Under the pieces are notes generated by a model. The model did no database searches. It saw only the letters and a list, made by a program, of their open reading frames with translations, and had not been told where the DNA came from. This document shows positions 1 to 7,771 of a DNA stretch of 10,848 nt, piece after piece (position 1 is the stretch's first letter; the number at the start of each line of letters is the position of its first letter). This stretch comes from Candidatus Falkowbacteria bacterium CG10_big_fil_rev_8_21_14_0_10_43_10 (GTDB lineage Bacteria; Patescibacteriota; Patescibacteriia; Patescibacteriales; XYC2-FULL-47-12). The stretch lies in the NCBI GenBank assembly GCA_002773655.1, contig PFAR01000052.1:1-10848 (forward strand), in the 5' to 3' direction. The translations under genes and the position numbers were made by a program.

Positions 1-1491
1 TTCGGGGTTGATAAACTGCACCAGAAAACCGGCATTGACCTTAACTTAGCCAGAGTCTATCAGGGCATAAAAGAAAAGCGGGAAGAAAAGCGGCGCGAGC
101 GGTATTCGGAAGGCATGCAGAAGGCGCAGGAGGTAATGAGCAAAGGCGGCGGCCGTACCTACGGGCTTTTAGCTATGACCGGCACGCCGGGAACCGCCTG
201 GGAGAATATTTTATCAACTAAATTTTGGAAACAGCGGGTTGGGTGGCAGGGAGGAGGAAAAAATTTAGCCGCGAAGAGGGCGGAAATTGAGCCGGAATTA
301 AGCCGCGCTAAAGGGGAAAGAGACGAGATGATGAAGTTTGGCAAAGAATATGCTGAAGCAAAGCCGCAGGACAGAACTAAGATGCGAAAAGATTTAGAAA
401 CTCGCTCAAAAGATTTAGACAGCCAAATTACCAAAGAAACAGACGCTAAAAAGAAAGCTGAATTAGTAAAAGATAAAGCCGGTACAGATAATTTATTGAC
501 ATTCGCCAGGGACAATTTTAGTGAAGACAAAAATACGGTTAAAGCCGGTATGGACACTATGATAGAGGCGATAGACAGTGTTATAAAAGCCAAGGAAGAT
601 CAGATCAGCAAATATATTCCCGCGTACGATTTTGAAGCCCGGGCGGCCGAGCAGAAGGTGGTTAACGAAAAGATGTCCCGGATTAAGGACGTTAACGAAT
701 CCGGCGAACTTTTAAGAATGTTAAAAGATGCCATTAGAAATCATGATAAGTCAATGATCAAAGCGGTTACTAAAAAAATGGGCCTGAACGGCGATGATAA
801 TGAATATTTACAGCCGCTAGTCGGCAATACCGGCTATAAAGGCCTGCAGGAGATGATGCAGCGGCTGGCCGGAAAAGGAGCAAAGGGGAAAGAAGACGAA
901 TTGTACGCCGGCTTTACCGAGCAGGAAGCTTATGGCTTAGGTAGTGAAATTGCCTACACGAACCGCAACACCAACCATTGGGCGGACACCGGCGCTTTTA
1001 CTATGGGCGAGGATGGCCAGTGGAAAACTGGCACGGAAAAAGACCATGCCTCTTTTGTTCTGTCCGAAACCGGCAAGATGAACCCCCGTGAACAAATGAG
1101 GCGCTTTAACCGGCTGGGTTATGGTTCCCACGACGACAAAGGAGGTTATGAGATAGACGCTACCGGCGCCTTGACTTTAAAAAAATTAGACTCCGATTCC
1201 GTTTTTAAGGATATGCTAAGGGAAATGGATGAGAGCGCCGCCATGTATCTTACGTCCGGAAAAGCCAGACAGCAGATAGAAAAATTAATAGAAGAGGGTT
1301 TTTTTGAAGAATATGATGTAAACACGGCAGGAGGAGCCGGCCTTAATAAGGATGAGCTCATAAAAAAAGGAAAAACAACTTTTAATATTCTTGATGTTTT
1401 AGATAAAAGAGCTAAAACCTCGAAAGCTAAAGGCAAAGAAGGATATCTGAAGCAGCACGCGGCTGTAGCGGATATATTAAATAGCATCTAA
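1..1491 (+). CDS. 3' part of a large charged protein upstream of T4SS genes (5' end outside window)
   Basis: The reading frame is open from base 1, and the 38 codons before the first in-frame ATG (position 115) read like coding sequence, so the true start lies upstream and 496 residues are visible. The visible part has no membrane segment. It is rich in K, E, D and R, with long helical, coiled-coil-like stretches (about residues 75-240 of the visible part) and a Gly/Asn/Trp-containing block around residues 310-380. It is followed after 9 nt by the next gene and heads the run that contains PrgI and VirB4. In Patescibacteria such clusters often begin with a long VirB6/TrbL-like membrane protein carrying a soluble tail. 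This could be that tail, but no diagnostic motif is visible and the membrane part, if any, is off the window. The existence of the gene is certain; its function is inferred from position only. Confidence 0.85.
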   Translation, partial: FGVDKLHQKTGIDLNLARVYQGIKEKREEKRRERYSEGMQKAQEVMSKGGGRTYGLLAMTGTPGTAWENILSTKFWKQRVGWQGGGKNLAAKRAEIEPELSRAKGERDEMMKFGKEYAEAKPQDRTKMRKDLETRSKDLDSQITKETDAKKKAELVKDKAGTDNLLTFARDNFSEDKNTVKAGMDTMIEAIDSVIKAKEDQISKYIPAYDFEARAAEQKVVNEKMSRIKDVNESGELLRMLKDAIRNHDKSMIKAVTKKMGLNGDDNEYLQPLVGNTGYKGLQEMMQRLAGKGAKGKEDELYAGFTEQEAYGLGSEIAYTNRNTNHWADTGAFTMGEDGQWKTGTEKDHASFVLSETGKMNPREQMRRFNRLGYGSHDDKGGYEIDATGALTLKKLDSDSVFKDMLREMDESAAMYLTSGKARQQIEKLIEEGFFEEYDVNTAGGAGLNKDELIKKGKTTFNILDVLDKRAKTSKAKGKEGYLKQHAAVADILNSI

Positions 1492-1500
1492 TTTATTTTT

Positions 1501-2361
1501 ATGGCAGAAGAGATAAAAAAAATATTTAACAGCCAGTTTCACCAGCAGGTGGAAGGGGATTTGAATAATATAATTTTGCGCGATGACGCCAAAAGGGCTT
1601 TTGAGCTGGCGGATTTAATTGAAAAAATATTAAGCAAGCACCGGGTGGAATTCCAAGAAGACGAAGCCGAGCGGGAGTTTTACCACCGGATTATGATTAA
1701 GGCTAAGTTTATCGCTTTGCCCCTGTTGGACAACGCCGACGCGCTGGACCTGCTAAAGAATTATTTTTTATGGCAGTTCCGCATTCCGGATTATGATGTT
1801 ATATCCAAAATCAACAGCAAGCTGGCCGCCATTATTATTATGGAAGAGCGGGATTTATATAAAGAGGAATTGCGCAAAGCGCTGATGAATAACGGGGAGA
1901 TGATTTCCAATACAGCCTCAATTAGGAAGATTCGCGACTGGATTAAGGATTATACCGCCCAGGTCGGGCCGGGTCCGGCCGACAATGTGGAGCGCCGGCA
2001 GTATTTTACCGATTTAACCAAGAATAAGGAAATTGATGAAACGCACCGCCGCCAGCTGGAACTATTGCTTACTCTTTATGAATTGTTAAAATATCCGTCC
2101 TCTACTCCCTTGGGGCATGAAGAAGCATATATTTTTGACATTGGCGGACAGCGGCAGATTTTTAACCGGGGCCAGCTGGTTGATTTAAAAATAGCGGATA
2201 AAGAGGAGTATGAAAGAGTTGCTGGCATTTTAAATTCCATGAAAGAAGAAACGGGGATGGAAGATACTCTTAAGGAACTAAAAGATTTAGCCGGCCAGTA
2301 TCCGGCCGGGAGCCTGGAAAGAAGAGCAGTGGAGGAAGAAATAAGGAAAATTAAAAATTAG
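1501..2361 (+). CDS. Hypothetical soluble helical protein in the T4SS-like operon
   Basis: I do not recognise this 286-residue protein. It has no signal peptide, no membrane segment and no Cys-pair or nucleotide-binding motif. Most of it looks alpha-helical and acidic/basic. A short less helical patch (about residues 200-228, containing GGQRQIFNRGQ) sits before a charged C-terminal helix. It starts at ATG 9 nt after the upstream stop, with only AT-rich sequence and no Shine-Dalgarno before it, and stops at TAG 19 nt before the next gene. The tight spacing and shared strand argue for co-transcription with the PrgI/VirB4 genes, hence a cytoplasmic accessory role. That role is an inference. Confidence 0.8.
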   Translation: MAEEIKKIFNSQFHQQVEGDLNNIILRDDAKRAFELADLIEKILSKHRVEFQEDEAEREFYHRIMIKAKFIALPLLDNADALDLLKNYFLWQFRIPDYDVISKINSKLAAIIIMEERDLYKEELRKALMNNGEMISNTASIRKIRDWIKDYTAQVGPGPADNVERRQYFTDLTKNKEIDETHRRQLELLLTLYELLKYPSSTPLGHEEAYIFDIGGQRQIFNRGQLVDLKIADKEEYERVAGILNSMKEETGMEDTLKELKDLAGQYPAGSLERRAVEEEIRKIKN

Positions 2362-2380
2362 GAATTAGAAATTTTATAGT

Positions 2381-3883
2381 ATGTTCCAATATTTGGAAAA
2401 ATTTAAAAAATTGCCGGCGGATCTGCAGTCGGTTGTCAGCTCGCCTCAAGCGATGAAGACTATTGATGAGCTGGAAGAGAAGCATGGAATTGAGCTGGAC
2501 GTGCTGGCCATCAAGATAATGGTTAAAGAGATTTCCTGGAACGGTCTGGAAAATTTTTTAGCGCGCGAACATAACCTATCGCCGGAAGAGGCGGGAAGAT
2601 TGGTTGAGGAACTGGAGCAGAAAATTTTCACTCCGGCGCGGGATTATTTAGGAATTAACGCTACTGCCCCGGCGCCCTCCACAGCGGGCAGGCCAGTCGT
2701 GGTTAATGAGCCGGTTCGGCAGGCCAGCGTTCCAGTTCCGGCCCCAGCCGTTAAAAATGAACAAACGCCGTTTAAGATAAAGAGTGTAAAATTAAGCAAA
2801 GAAGACATAAATAAAGTTATTCCCGCCCGAATAGCATCAGCGGCGGCGCCAATAAAGGAACCGGAGTTGGACCCGGGCGGAAGCGTTATTTCCGCTATTG
2901 ATGAAATAATGATGGAAGCCGCCAATCTCGCTGGAATCAGCCAGAAAGACGGCGATCGGATAAGGCGCCTTAAAAATGTAATAAAAATTTTTATCAAAGG
3001 AGTCCGGGATAAGTTTGATACTGAAGAAGCGCTGATCAAGCCTTTAGCGGCCGGCGGGTTAGCCTTGAGCAAGGAACAAGCCGGGAAAATTATTAATCTG
3101 GCGGAAAAAGAAAGAAAACACCGCGTTCCGAAAAAATTAATCAGCCAGCCGCTCCGGTCTCCGCTGGATTCCCTGTTTGAGGTCCAGGATGTTGATTATG
3201 ATTTTAATTCTTTTAAAAAACCGGGAGCAGCCGCCCAATCCGGTCCGGTTGAAGATAAGTCATTCAGGGAGCTGATAGCTGAAAATCAATCCCGGCCGGA
3301 TATCGGCGCTAAGACAAAAGAGGACGACGACCAAACAAAGTTATTTCAGAACCGGACACGGCCATTGGTTATATCGCCGGAAAAAATAAAAGAGGCGGAG
3401 GAAAAGGTGGAAGCTAAAAAGAAGAACGCCGCCCTGATATCCCGCCAGGCGGAAATAACTAAAGGGAAGGATTTGCTTGTCCATGTCCGGCGCCCGATTA
3501 TAAGTTTTGATAAAAATAAGCCGCGGCTGGATGACATTATTAAACCGATCAGCAGGCTACAGGGTCCGGTGGAAGAATTAGCAAACATGAATATAATAAA
3601 TTTCCGGCGCTTAAGCGCCGATCCGGAGGCGGCCGCCGGCCGGCTTAAAAATAAAATTGATTTATTAGAGGAGGAAAGCTTCACTAAGCGCCAGCAGGGC
3701 GTTAACGCCTGGCAGCACAGCCCGATCTATAAGATGTATATAGACTTAGGGCGGCAAAGCATAGATAATTCCCGGCCGGTGGAAGAGCTGATTAAAGAAA
3801 AGGGAAGCGCTGGCGACAAAAACATTTTAACGATAGAGGAATTTAATGCTATACTGGAATTAAATAAAGCATTGAGAGTTTAA
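2381..3883 (+). CDS. Hypothetical multi-domain protein with Pro/Ala linkers, T4SS-like operon
   Basis: A 500-residue protein with alternating ordered and low-complexity parts. Residues 1-88 form a helical N-terminal block (LPADLQSVVSSPQAMKTIDE). Residues 93-125 are a Pro/Ala/Val linker, and 165-245 a second helical block. Residues 250-380 are charged and probably flexible. Residues 380-500 form a compact C-terminal block with the motifs KPRLDDI, GPVEEL, INFRRL, LLEEESF and AWQHSP. The N- and C-terminal blocks resemble uncharacterised proteins I associate with Patescibacteria; this is recollection, not a search result. No membrane segment or catalytic motif is visible. The start is the ATG 19 nt after the previous stop; no ribosome-binding site decides it. 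The linkers and position suggest a scaffold or adaptor next to the secretion genes, which is a guess. Confidence 0.8.
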   Translation: MFQYLEKFKKLPADLQSVVSSPQAMKTIDELEEKHGIELDVLAIKIMVKEISWNGLENFLAREHNLSPEEAGRLVEELEQKIFTPARDYLGINATAPAPSTAGRPVVVNEPVRQASVPVPAPAVKNEQTPFKIKSVKLSKEDINKVIPARIASAAAPIKEPELDPGGSVISAIDEIMMEAANLAGISQKDGDRIRRLKNVIKIFIKGVRDKFDTEEALIKPLAAGGLALSKEQAGKIINLAEKERKHRVPKKLISQPLRSPLDSLFEVQDVDYDFNSFKKPGAAAQSGPVEDKSFRELIAENQSRPDIGAKTKEDDDQTKLFQNRTRPLVISPEKIKEAEEKVEAKKKNAALISRQAEITKGKDLLVHVRRPIISFDKNKPRLDDIIKPISRLQGPVEELANMNIINFRRLSADPEAAAGRLKNKIDLLEEESFTKRQQGVNAWQHSPIYKMYIDLGRQSIDNSRPVEELIKEKGSAGDKNILTIEEFNAILELNKALRV

Positions 3884-3919
3884 TTCATTTTTATTTTTTG
3901 CGTGGTTTGCGCCCAATCT

Positions 3920-4360
3920 ATGCAGCAGTTTACCATACCTCAATTTATCGACGTGGAAGATAAAATTATCGGGCCGATTACTATCCGCCAGTTTGTGATT
4001 TTATTAGTCGCCTTAATGGCCTCGGTAATTTCATATAAATTGTCTGACTTCGTTTTATTTTTAACCCTGACTCTCTTCTTCTTTATTTTCGGCGGCGTTT
4101 TGGCTTTTTTAAAAATCAACGGCCGGCCGTTCCATTATTTTATTTTAAACGTTGTCCAGACTTTAAAAAAGCCGAAGCTTAGAATATGGAACAATAAATT
4201 AGGCAGAAAAGAAAAGGAGATGGAAGAAAAGGAGACAGCGGCAAAGCAAACCGCTAAATTTGAAAAGAAGCCGATTTATCCAAAATCAAAACTGGCCGAG
4301 TTGTCCTTGGTTGTCGATACCGGAGGGGTTTATCAAGGCGGAGACGATAATATCACCTAA
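3920..4360 (+). CDS. PrgI family membrane protein (T4SS-like, VirB3-type position)
   Basis: A small inner-membrane protein of the PrgI family, which accompanies VirB4-type ATPases in Gram-positive conjugation and in Patescibacterial T4SS-like clusters. The family signature is at the N-terminus (MQQFTIPQFIDVEDKIIGPI). Two hydrophobic segments follow (about residues 24-41 and 43-65), then NGRPF (67-71) and a conserved-looking amphipathic stretch ending in LRIW (87-90). The tail (91-146) is charged and probably cytoplasmic. I chose ATG 3920 rather than the in-frame GTG at 3902 because family members begin at this Met and the six extra residues (VVCAQS) do not fit. No Shine-Dalgarno supports either start. 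The family's biochemical role is not established; VirB3-like membrane association with VirB4 is the usual view. Confidence 0.88.
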   Translation: MQQFTIPQFIDVEDKIIGPITIRQFVILLVALMASVISYKLSDFVLFLTLTLFFFIFGGVLAFLKINGRPFHYFILNVVQTLKKPKLRIWNNKLGRKEKEMEEKETAAKQTAKFEKKPIYPKSKLAELSLVVDTGGVYQGGDDNIT

Positions 4361-4371
4361 CACATAACATT

Positions 4372-4398
4372 TTGACTTAATGCTTAATACTCTATACT
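4372..4398 (+). promoter_or_regulatory. Candidate internal promoter before the TraC-like gene
   Basis: TTGACT at 4372-4377 and TATACT at 4393-4398 each match the sigma-70 hexamers at five of six positions, but the spacer is 15 nt, shorter than the preferred 17. Transcription from it would start about at the ATG (4406), giving a nearly leaderless message. It is a weak call because the spacer region is AT-rich. Confidence 0.28.
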
Positions 4399-4405
4399 AA
4401 TTAAG

Positions 4406-5089
4406 ATGGCGCAGAAACAAAACAAATTAGCCAGCGGGAAAATAACCGCCTCCACCCAGCGTTATTTGGATATTGCCGAAATACGGGACGATACCGTGAT
4501 TATGAAAGACGGCACTTTAAGGGCGGTATTGCTGGTGTCGAGTCTGAATTTTTCCTTAAAATCCGAAGATGAGCAAAACGCGATTATTTTTTCTTATGTC
4601 AGCTTTTTGAATAATTTAGAGTATCCCCTGCAGATTGTCATCCAGTCGCGCGAATTTAAAATTGATGCTTATCTTGAGGATTTGGAAAAAAAGCATTTGG
4701 AGCAGACTAACGAATTGTTGCGGATGCAAACCGCCGAGTATTTAAGTTATATCAGGGAGTTAATTTCCTTAGGCAAGATTATGAACAAAAGGTTTTACGT
4801 GGTAGTTGCCTATAACCCTCTGTCCAACAAGGAAAAAAGCTTTTTTTCCCGCACTTTAGAGACTTTGAAGCCGGTGACCTTTATCAGGCTGAAAGAGCAA
4901 AAATTCCAAAGCCGCCGGGAGGCTTTAGCGGCGCGTGCCGGGAAAATAATCGGCGGTCTTACCAGTATGGGATTGCAGGTGGCGATGCTGGACACCCAAA
5001 GCCTGATTGAATTGCTTTATAATACATATAATCCCGATACCTCGCCGAATCAGGCGCTGGTTGACGTGCAAAAGTTAATGGGACATTAA
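4406..5089 (+). CDS. TraC-like protein: stand-alone VirB4/TraC N-terminal-type domain without ATPase
   Basis: A 227-residue protein resembling the N-terminal region of TraC/VirB4-type conjugation ATPases. The stretch at residues 16-44 has the STQRYLDI...DGTLRAVLLV pattern. It is followed by a strand-rich core, a charged helix (about 86-112), the FYVVVAYNP strand (130-138), and a C-terminal MGLQVAMLDTQSLIELLY block (188-205). There is no Walker A or B motif and the protein ends before any motor domain, so it cannot be an ATPase by itself. It sits between PrgI and the complete VirB4-like ATPase, 41 nt upstream of the latter. This is the arrangement I expect in Patescibacterial T4SS-like clusters. 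It probably binds the ATPase or the membrane complex. The start is the first ATG; no Shine-Dalgarno is visible. Confidence 0.8.
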   Translation: MAQKQNKLASGKITASTQRYLDIAEIRDDTVIMKDGTLRAVLLVSSLNFSLKSEDEQNAIIFSYVSFLNNLEYPLQIVIQSREFKIDAYLEDLEKKHLEQTNELLRMQTAEYLSYIRELISLGKIMNKRFYVVVAYNPLSNKEKSFFSRTLETLKPVTFIRLKEQKFQSRREALAARAGKIIGGLTSMGLQVAMLDTQSLIELLYNTYNPDTSPNQALVDVQKLMGH

Positions 5090-5090
5090 G

Positions 5091-5124
5091 GAAGTATGAA
5101 GTAAGAAGTACGAATTCATACTTC
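5091..5124. repeat. Inverted repeat (10-bp perfect arms) in the spacer before the VirB4-like gene
   Basis: GAAGTATGAA (5091-5100) and TTCATACTTC (5115-5124) are exact reverse complements with a 14-nt loop. A nested alternative pairs GAAGTA (5105-5110) with TACTTC (5119-5124). The right arm ends 6 nt before the ATG at 5131, where a ribosome-binding site would normally be, and no U-tract follows. It is more likely an RNA structure affecting translation or mRNA stability than a terminator. Confidence 0.6.
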
Positions 5125-5130
5125 GTAATT

Positions 5131-7056
5131 ATGTTTAATACTCAACAAATAAAACAACAAGAGCGGGAGGCGGTCAAAAAACAGACCCAGGCCGAAGAGC
5201 AGCGCGTTGCCGAAGAGCAGGCGTCGGCCGGTAAAACTCGGGCGGCGATTGAAGAGGAAAAGGCTTTCCGGCGCGGAGAAGTTTCCATCAGGGATATAAT
5301 CGCCCCGGCCGCGCTCGAGGTAAAGCCGAACCACATCAGGCTGGGGGACAAGTTTGTCCGCACTATGTTTGTAATTAATTATCCCCGCTTCATCAGCGTG
5401 GGCTGGTTCGCGCCGATTATCAACCTGAATGAGACTTTCGACGTGGCTATGTTTTTTTATCCGGTTCCTAGTTATGTTATTTTAAAGCAGCTGAAGAAAA
5501 AAGTGGGCAACTTGGAGGCGCAGATCATCAGCGACGCGGAAAAAGGCGCGGCCCGCGACCCAATCAGGGAAACGGCTCTCCGGGACGCGGAAGCTTTGCG
5601 CGATTCTTTAACCCAAGGGACCGAGCGTTTTTTCCAATTCGCGCTGTACATTACGATCTATTCGGATAAAGAAGAGCAGATGGATAAGCTAACCGAAGTG
5701 GTTGAAAATTTGCTGGGCTCCCGCTTGATTTATTCGCGCAAAGTTCTGTATCAGGCGGAGCAGGGATTTAACTCCACCATGCCGCTTAATAATGATGAGT
5801 TAATGATAACTTTTAATATGAACAGTTCGCCGGTGGCCTCTTCCTTTCCTTTTATTTCCAGCGACTTAACCTCTGACAACGGTATTTTATACGGCATCAA
5901 CCGGCACAATAACAGTTTGATTTTGTTTGACCGTTTTTCCCTGCAAAACGCCAACAGCTGCGTTTTCGCCACCTCCGGCGCCGGCAAAAGCTACGCCGTC
6001 AAGCTGGAGGTGCTCCGCAGTTTGATGATGGGGACGGAAGTTATTATTATTGATCCGGAAAAAGAGTATAAGCATCTCTGCGACGCCGTTGGCGGCACTT
6101 ATATCAATATTTCTTTGTCTTCGGAAAATAAGATTAACCCGTTTGACCTGCCGCGCTCCATCGGGGATAATTCCCGGCCGGAAGATATTATCAGAAGCGG
6201 AGTGATAAGCGTTAAGGGCCTGATTAAAATCATGCTGGGCGAAGCCGCCGAGGGGCAGAAGAAAGTTATTACCAGCAAAGAGGACTCCATTATCGACCGG
6301 GCGCTGCTTGAGACTTACGCAAAAAAAGACATTACCGCCGACGCCGATTTATCCAAGGTAGAACCGCCGGTTATGGCTGATTTTCAGGATATTTTAGGCG
6401 GCATGGAGGGCGGCGCCGATTTGGCCGAGCGCCTGAAGAAATATACCGAAGGGACTTTTTCCGGATTGCTTAACAGTCCGACCACCGTAGAGATGAACAA
6501 CCAGCTGGTTTGCTTTTCCGTGCGCGACCTGGAGGATGAGTTGCGCCCGATCGCCATTTACACCATTATAAATTATATCTGGAATGTCGTCCGCAGCGAG
6601 ATGAGAAAAAGGATTTTAGTCATTGATGAAGCCTGGTGGCTGATGCAGCATGAAGACAGCTCCAAATTCATCTACGCCCTGATTAAGCGGTGCCGTAAAT
6701 ATTATCTGGGCGTAACCACGATTACGCAGGATGTTAATGATTTTTTAATATCTCCTTACGGGCAGGCGATTGTCAATAACTCCGCTTTGCAATTGCTAAT
6801 GCGCCAGTCGCCGTCTTCCATCGATTTAATCCAAAAAACATTCGCTCTGACCGAAGGGGAAAAATACCTGCTGCTGGAGAGCGGAGTCGGGGAGGGGATA
6901 TTTTTCGCCGGCAGCAAGCACGCCGCCATTAAAATAGTGGCTTCTTACACCGAGGACCAGCTGATTACTACGGATCCGCGGCAGTTATTGGAAATTGAAG
7001 AAGCCAAGAAAGAATTTGACGAACAAATGAATAATACTATTTCGCCAAAAGAGTAA
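5131..7056 (+). CDS. VirB4-like type IV secretion/conjugation ATPase
   Basis: A 641-residue ATPase expected to power assembly or substrate transfer at the cytoplasmic face of a T4SS-like machine. An unusual charged, Gln/Glu-rich N-terminal extension (about 1-50) precedes the VirB4 N-terminal domain (about 51-215, starting VSIRDIIAP). The motor domain carries Walker A GAGKS at 283-287 (bases 5977-5991), the IIIDPEKEY strand at 305-313, NPFDLPR at 336-342, Walker B ILVIDEAWW with D499/E500, and an ITQDVNDF motif (531-538) typical of VirB4/TrwB-like RecA folds. Length is typical for compact Gram-positive/CPR VirB4 proteins. All catalytic motifs are intact, so it should be active. The start is the only reasonable ATG and is preceded by a hairpin rather than a Shine-Dalgarno. 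A helicase-like DUF87 ATPase is the alternative, but the PrgI and TraC-like neighbours favour VirB4. Confidence 0.93.
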   Translation: MFNTQQIKQQEREAVKKQTQAEEQRVAEEQASAGKTRAAIEEEKAFRRGEVSIRDIIAPAALEVKPNHIRLGDKFVRTMFVINYPRFISVGWFAPIINLNETFDVAMFFYPVPSYVILKQLKKKVGNLEAQIISDAEKGAARDPIRETALRDAEALRDSLTQGTERFFQFALYITIYSDKEEQMDKLTEVVENLLGSRLIYSRKVLYQAEQGFNSTMPLNNDELMITFNMNSSPVASSFPFISSDLTSDNGILYGINRHNNSLILFDRFSLQNANSCVFATSGAGKSYAVKLEVLRSLMMGTEVIIIDPEKEYKHLCDAVGGTYINISLSSENKINPFDLPRSIGDNSRPEDIIRSGVISVKGLIKIMLGEAAEGQKKVITSKEDSIIDRALLETYAKKDITADADLSKVEPPVMADFQDILGGMEGGADLAERLKKYTEGTFSGLLNSPTTVEMNNQLVCFSVRDLEDELRPIAIYTIINYIWNVVRSEMRKRILVIDEAWWLMQHEDSSKFIYALIKRCRKYYLGVTTITQDVNDFLISPYGQAIVNNSALQLLMRQSPSSIDLIQKTFALTEGEKYLLLESGVGEGIFFAGSKHAAIKIVASYTEDQLITTDPRQLLEIEEAKKEFDEQMNNTISPKE

Positions 7057-7107
7057 GAAAATTTATGATTTCTTTGGAATTTGGTGCTTGTAATGTAGAA
7101 TTTTAAT

Positions 7108-7692
7108 ATGCTTAGTAAACGTCTTATTGCCATCTTAATAATAATTTTTGCGCTGATAATTTTAATCGCGTTGATATATTTTATATTTCTCGCTCCGGTG
7201 CCGGAGCCGGAAGTAGTTAAGGAGGCTGAAACCATTGCCCAGCAGGAGCCGTTTACTCCGGGGGCGGTGACTGCGCAGCCGGCGCGCCAGCCGCGTTCGG
7301 AAGCGGTAAGCGAGAACGATTTAAAGCGAATCGCCGGCTCTTTTATTGAGCGTTATGGCAGTTATTCCAATCAGTCCGGTTACACCAATATCCGGGATCT
7401 GGAGATATTTATGTCCCAGCCGATGCAGAACTGGGCCCGGGACTATGTGGAGCAGACGAAAGCCAAAGAAGCCGCCAATGAGATATATTACGGCATCAGC
7501 ACCAAGGCGGTAGTGGTGGAGACCCAGCAATTCAGCGAATCGGGCTCTAAAGCTGAATTTATAGTTAAAACCCAGCGTGAAGAGTCAATTGGCGTTGGCG
7601 CCAATGTTAGGGGTTTCCAGCAGGATGCCGCGGTTTATTTGGTTAAGGAAAAGGGAATGTGGAAAGTGGACAGAGTGGTATGGGTAGAATAA
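7108..7692 (+). CDS. Single-pass membrane protein, possible VirB8/TcpC-like (NTF2-type) outer domain
   Basis: A 194-residue protein with one strong membrane segment (residues 6-29), a short Pro/Glu/Ala-rich linker (30-65) and a compact C-terminal domain outside the membrane (about 69-194). That domain begins with a helix containing AGSFIERYGSYS. A second helical stretch (104-122) follows, then beta-strands (AVVVETQQF, AEFIVKTQRE, AAVYLVKEKGMWKVDRVVWV). A helix pair followed by curved strands ending in a W-K-V-D-R-V strand fits an NTF2-like fold, as in VirB8 and TcpC. Together with its place just after virB4, this suggests the VirB8-like component. That is a fold-level inference; no family motif proves it. 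A lipobox is absent. It begins 51 nt after the VirB4-like gene. Confidence 0.85.
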   Translation: MLSKRLIAILIIIFALIILIALIYFIFLAPVPEPEVVKEAETIAQQEPFTPGAVTAQPARQPRSEAVSENDLKRIAGSFIERYGSYSNQSGYTNIRDLEIFMSQPMQNWARDYVEQTKAKEAANEIYYGISTKAVVVETQQFSESGSKAEFIVKTQREESIGVGANVRGFQQDAAVYLVKEKGMWKVDRVVWVE

Positions 7693-7705
7693 AATAAATT
7701 GTTAA

Positions 7706-7771
7706 ATTGGTCTATTGCTAAATTATTAGAAAAGGCGATATAGCAATTTAGCAATTTAGCAATAGATCAAT
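7706..7771. repeat. 19-bp inverted repeat overlapping the comF start codon, with 8-bp tandem repeats
   Basis: The left arm 7706-7724 (ATTGGTCTATTGCTAAATT) pairs with 7753-7771 at 18 of 19 positions; the exception (7710/7767) is a G-U pair in RNA. The loop is 28 nt. The right arm is partly made of an 8-nt unit repeated in tandem: TAGCAATT, TAGCAATT, TAGCAATA at 7741-7764. The first two bases of the comF ATG (7770-7772) are inside the stem, so the folded RNA would hide the start codon. No T-run follows, which argues against an ordinary terminator. Confidence 0.7.

Noticed and set aside
3902..3919. GTG start at 3902 for the PrgI gene
   Set aside because: The six extra residues (VVCAQS) are not family-like, while ATG 3920 gives the usual MQQF N-terminus.
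5751..6290. Minus-strand open frames opposite the ATPase gene
   Set aside because: They mirror the conserved ATPase coding sequence and carry no family motif.
7741..7764. Tandem TAGCAATT units as a CRISPR or VNTR array
   Set aside because: There are only three 8-nt units without spacers; treated as part of the hairpin before comF.
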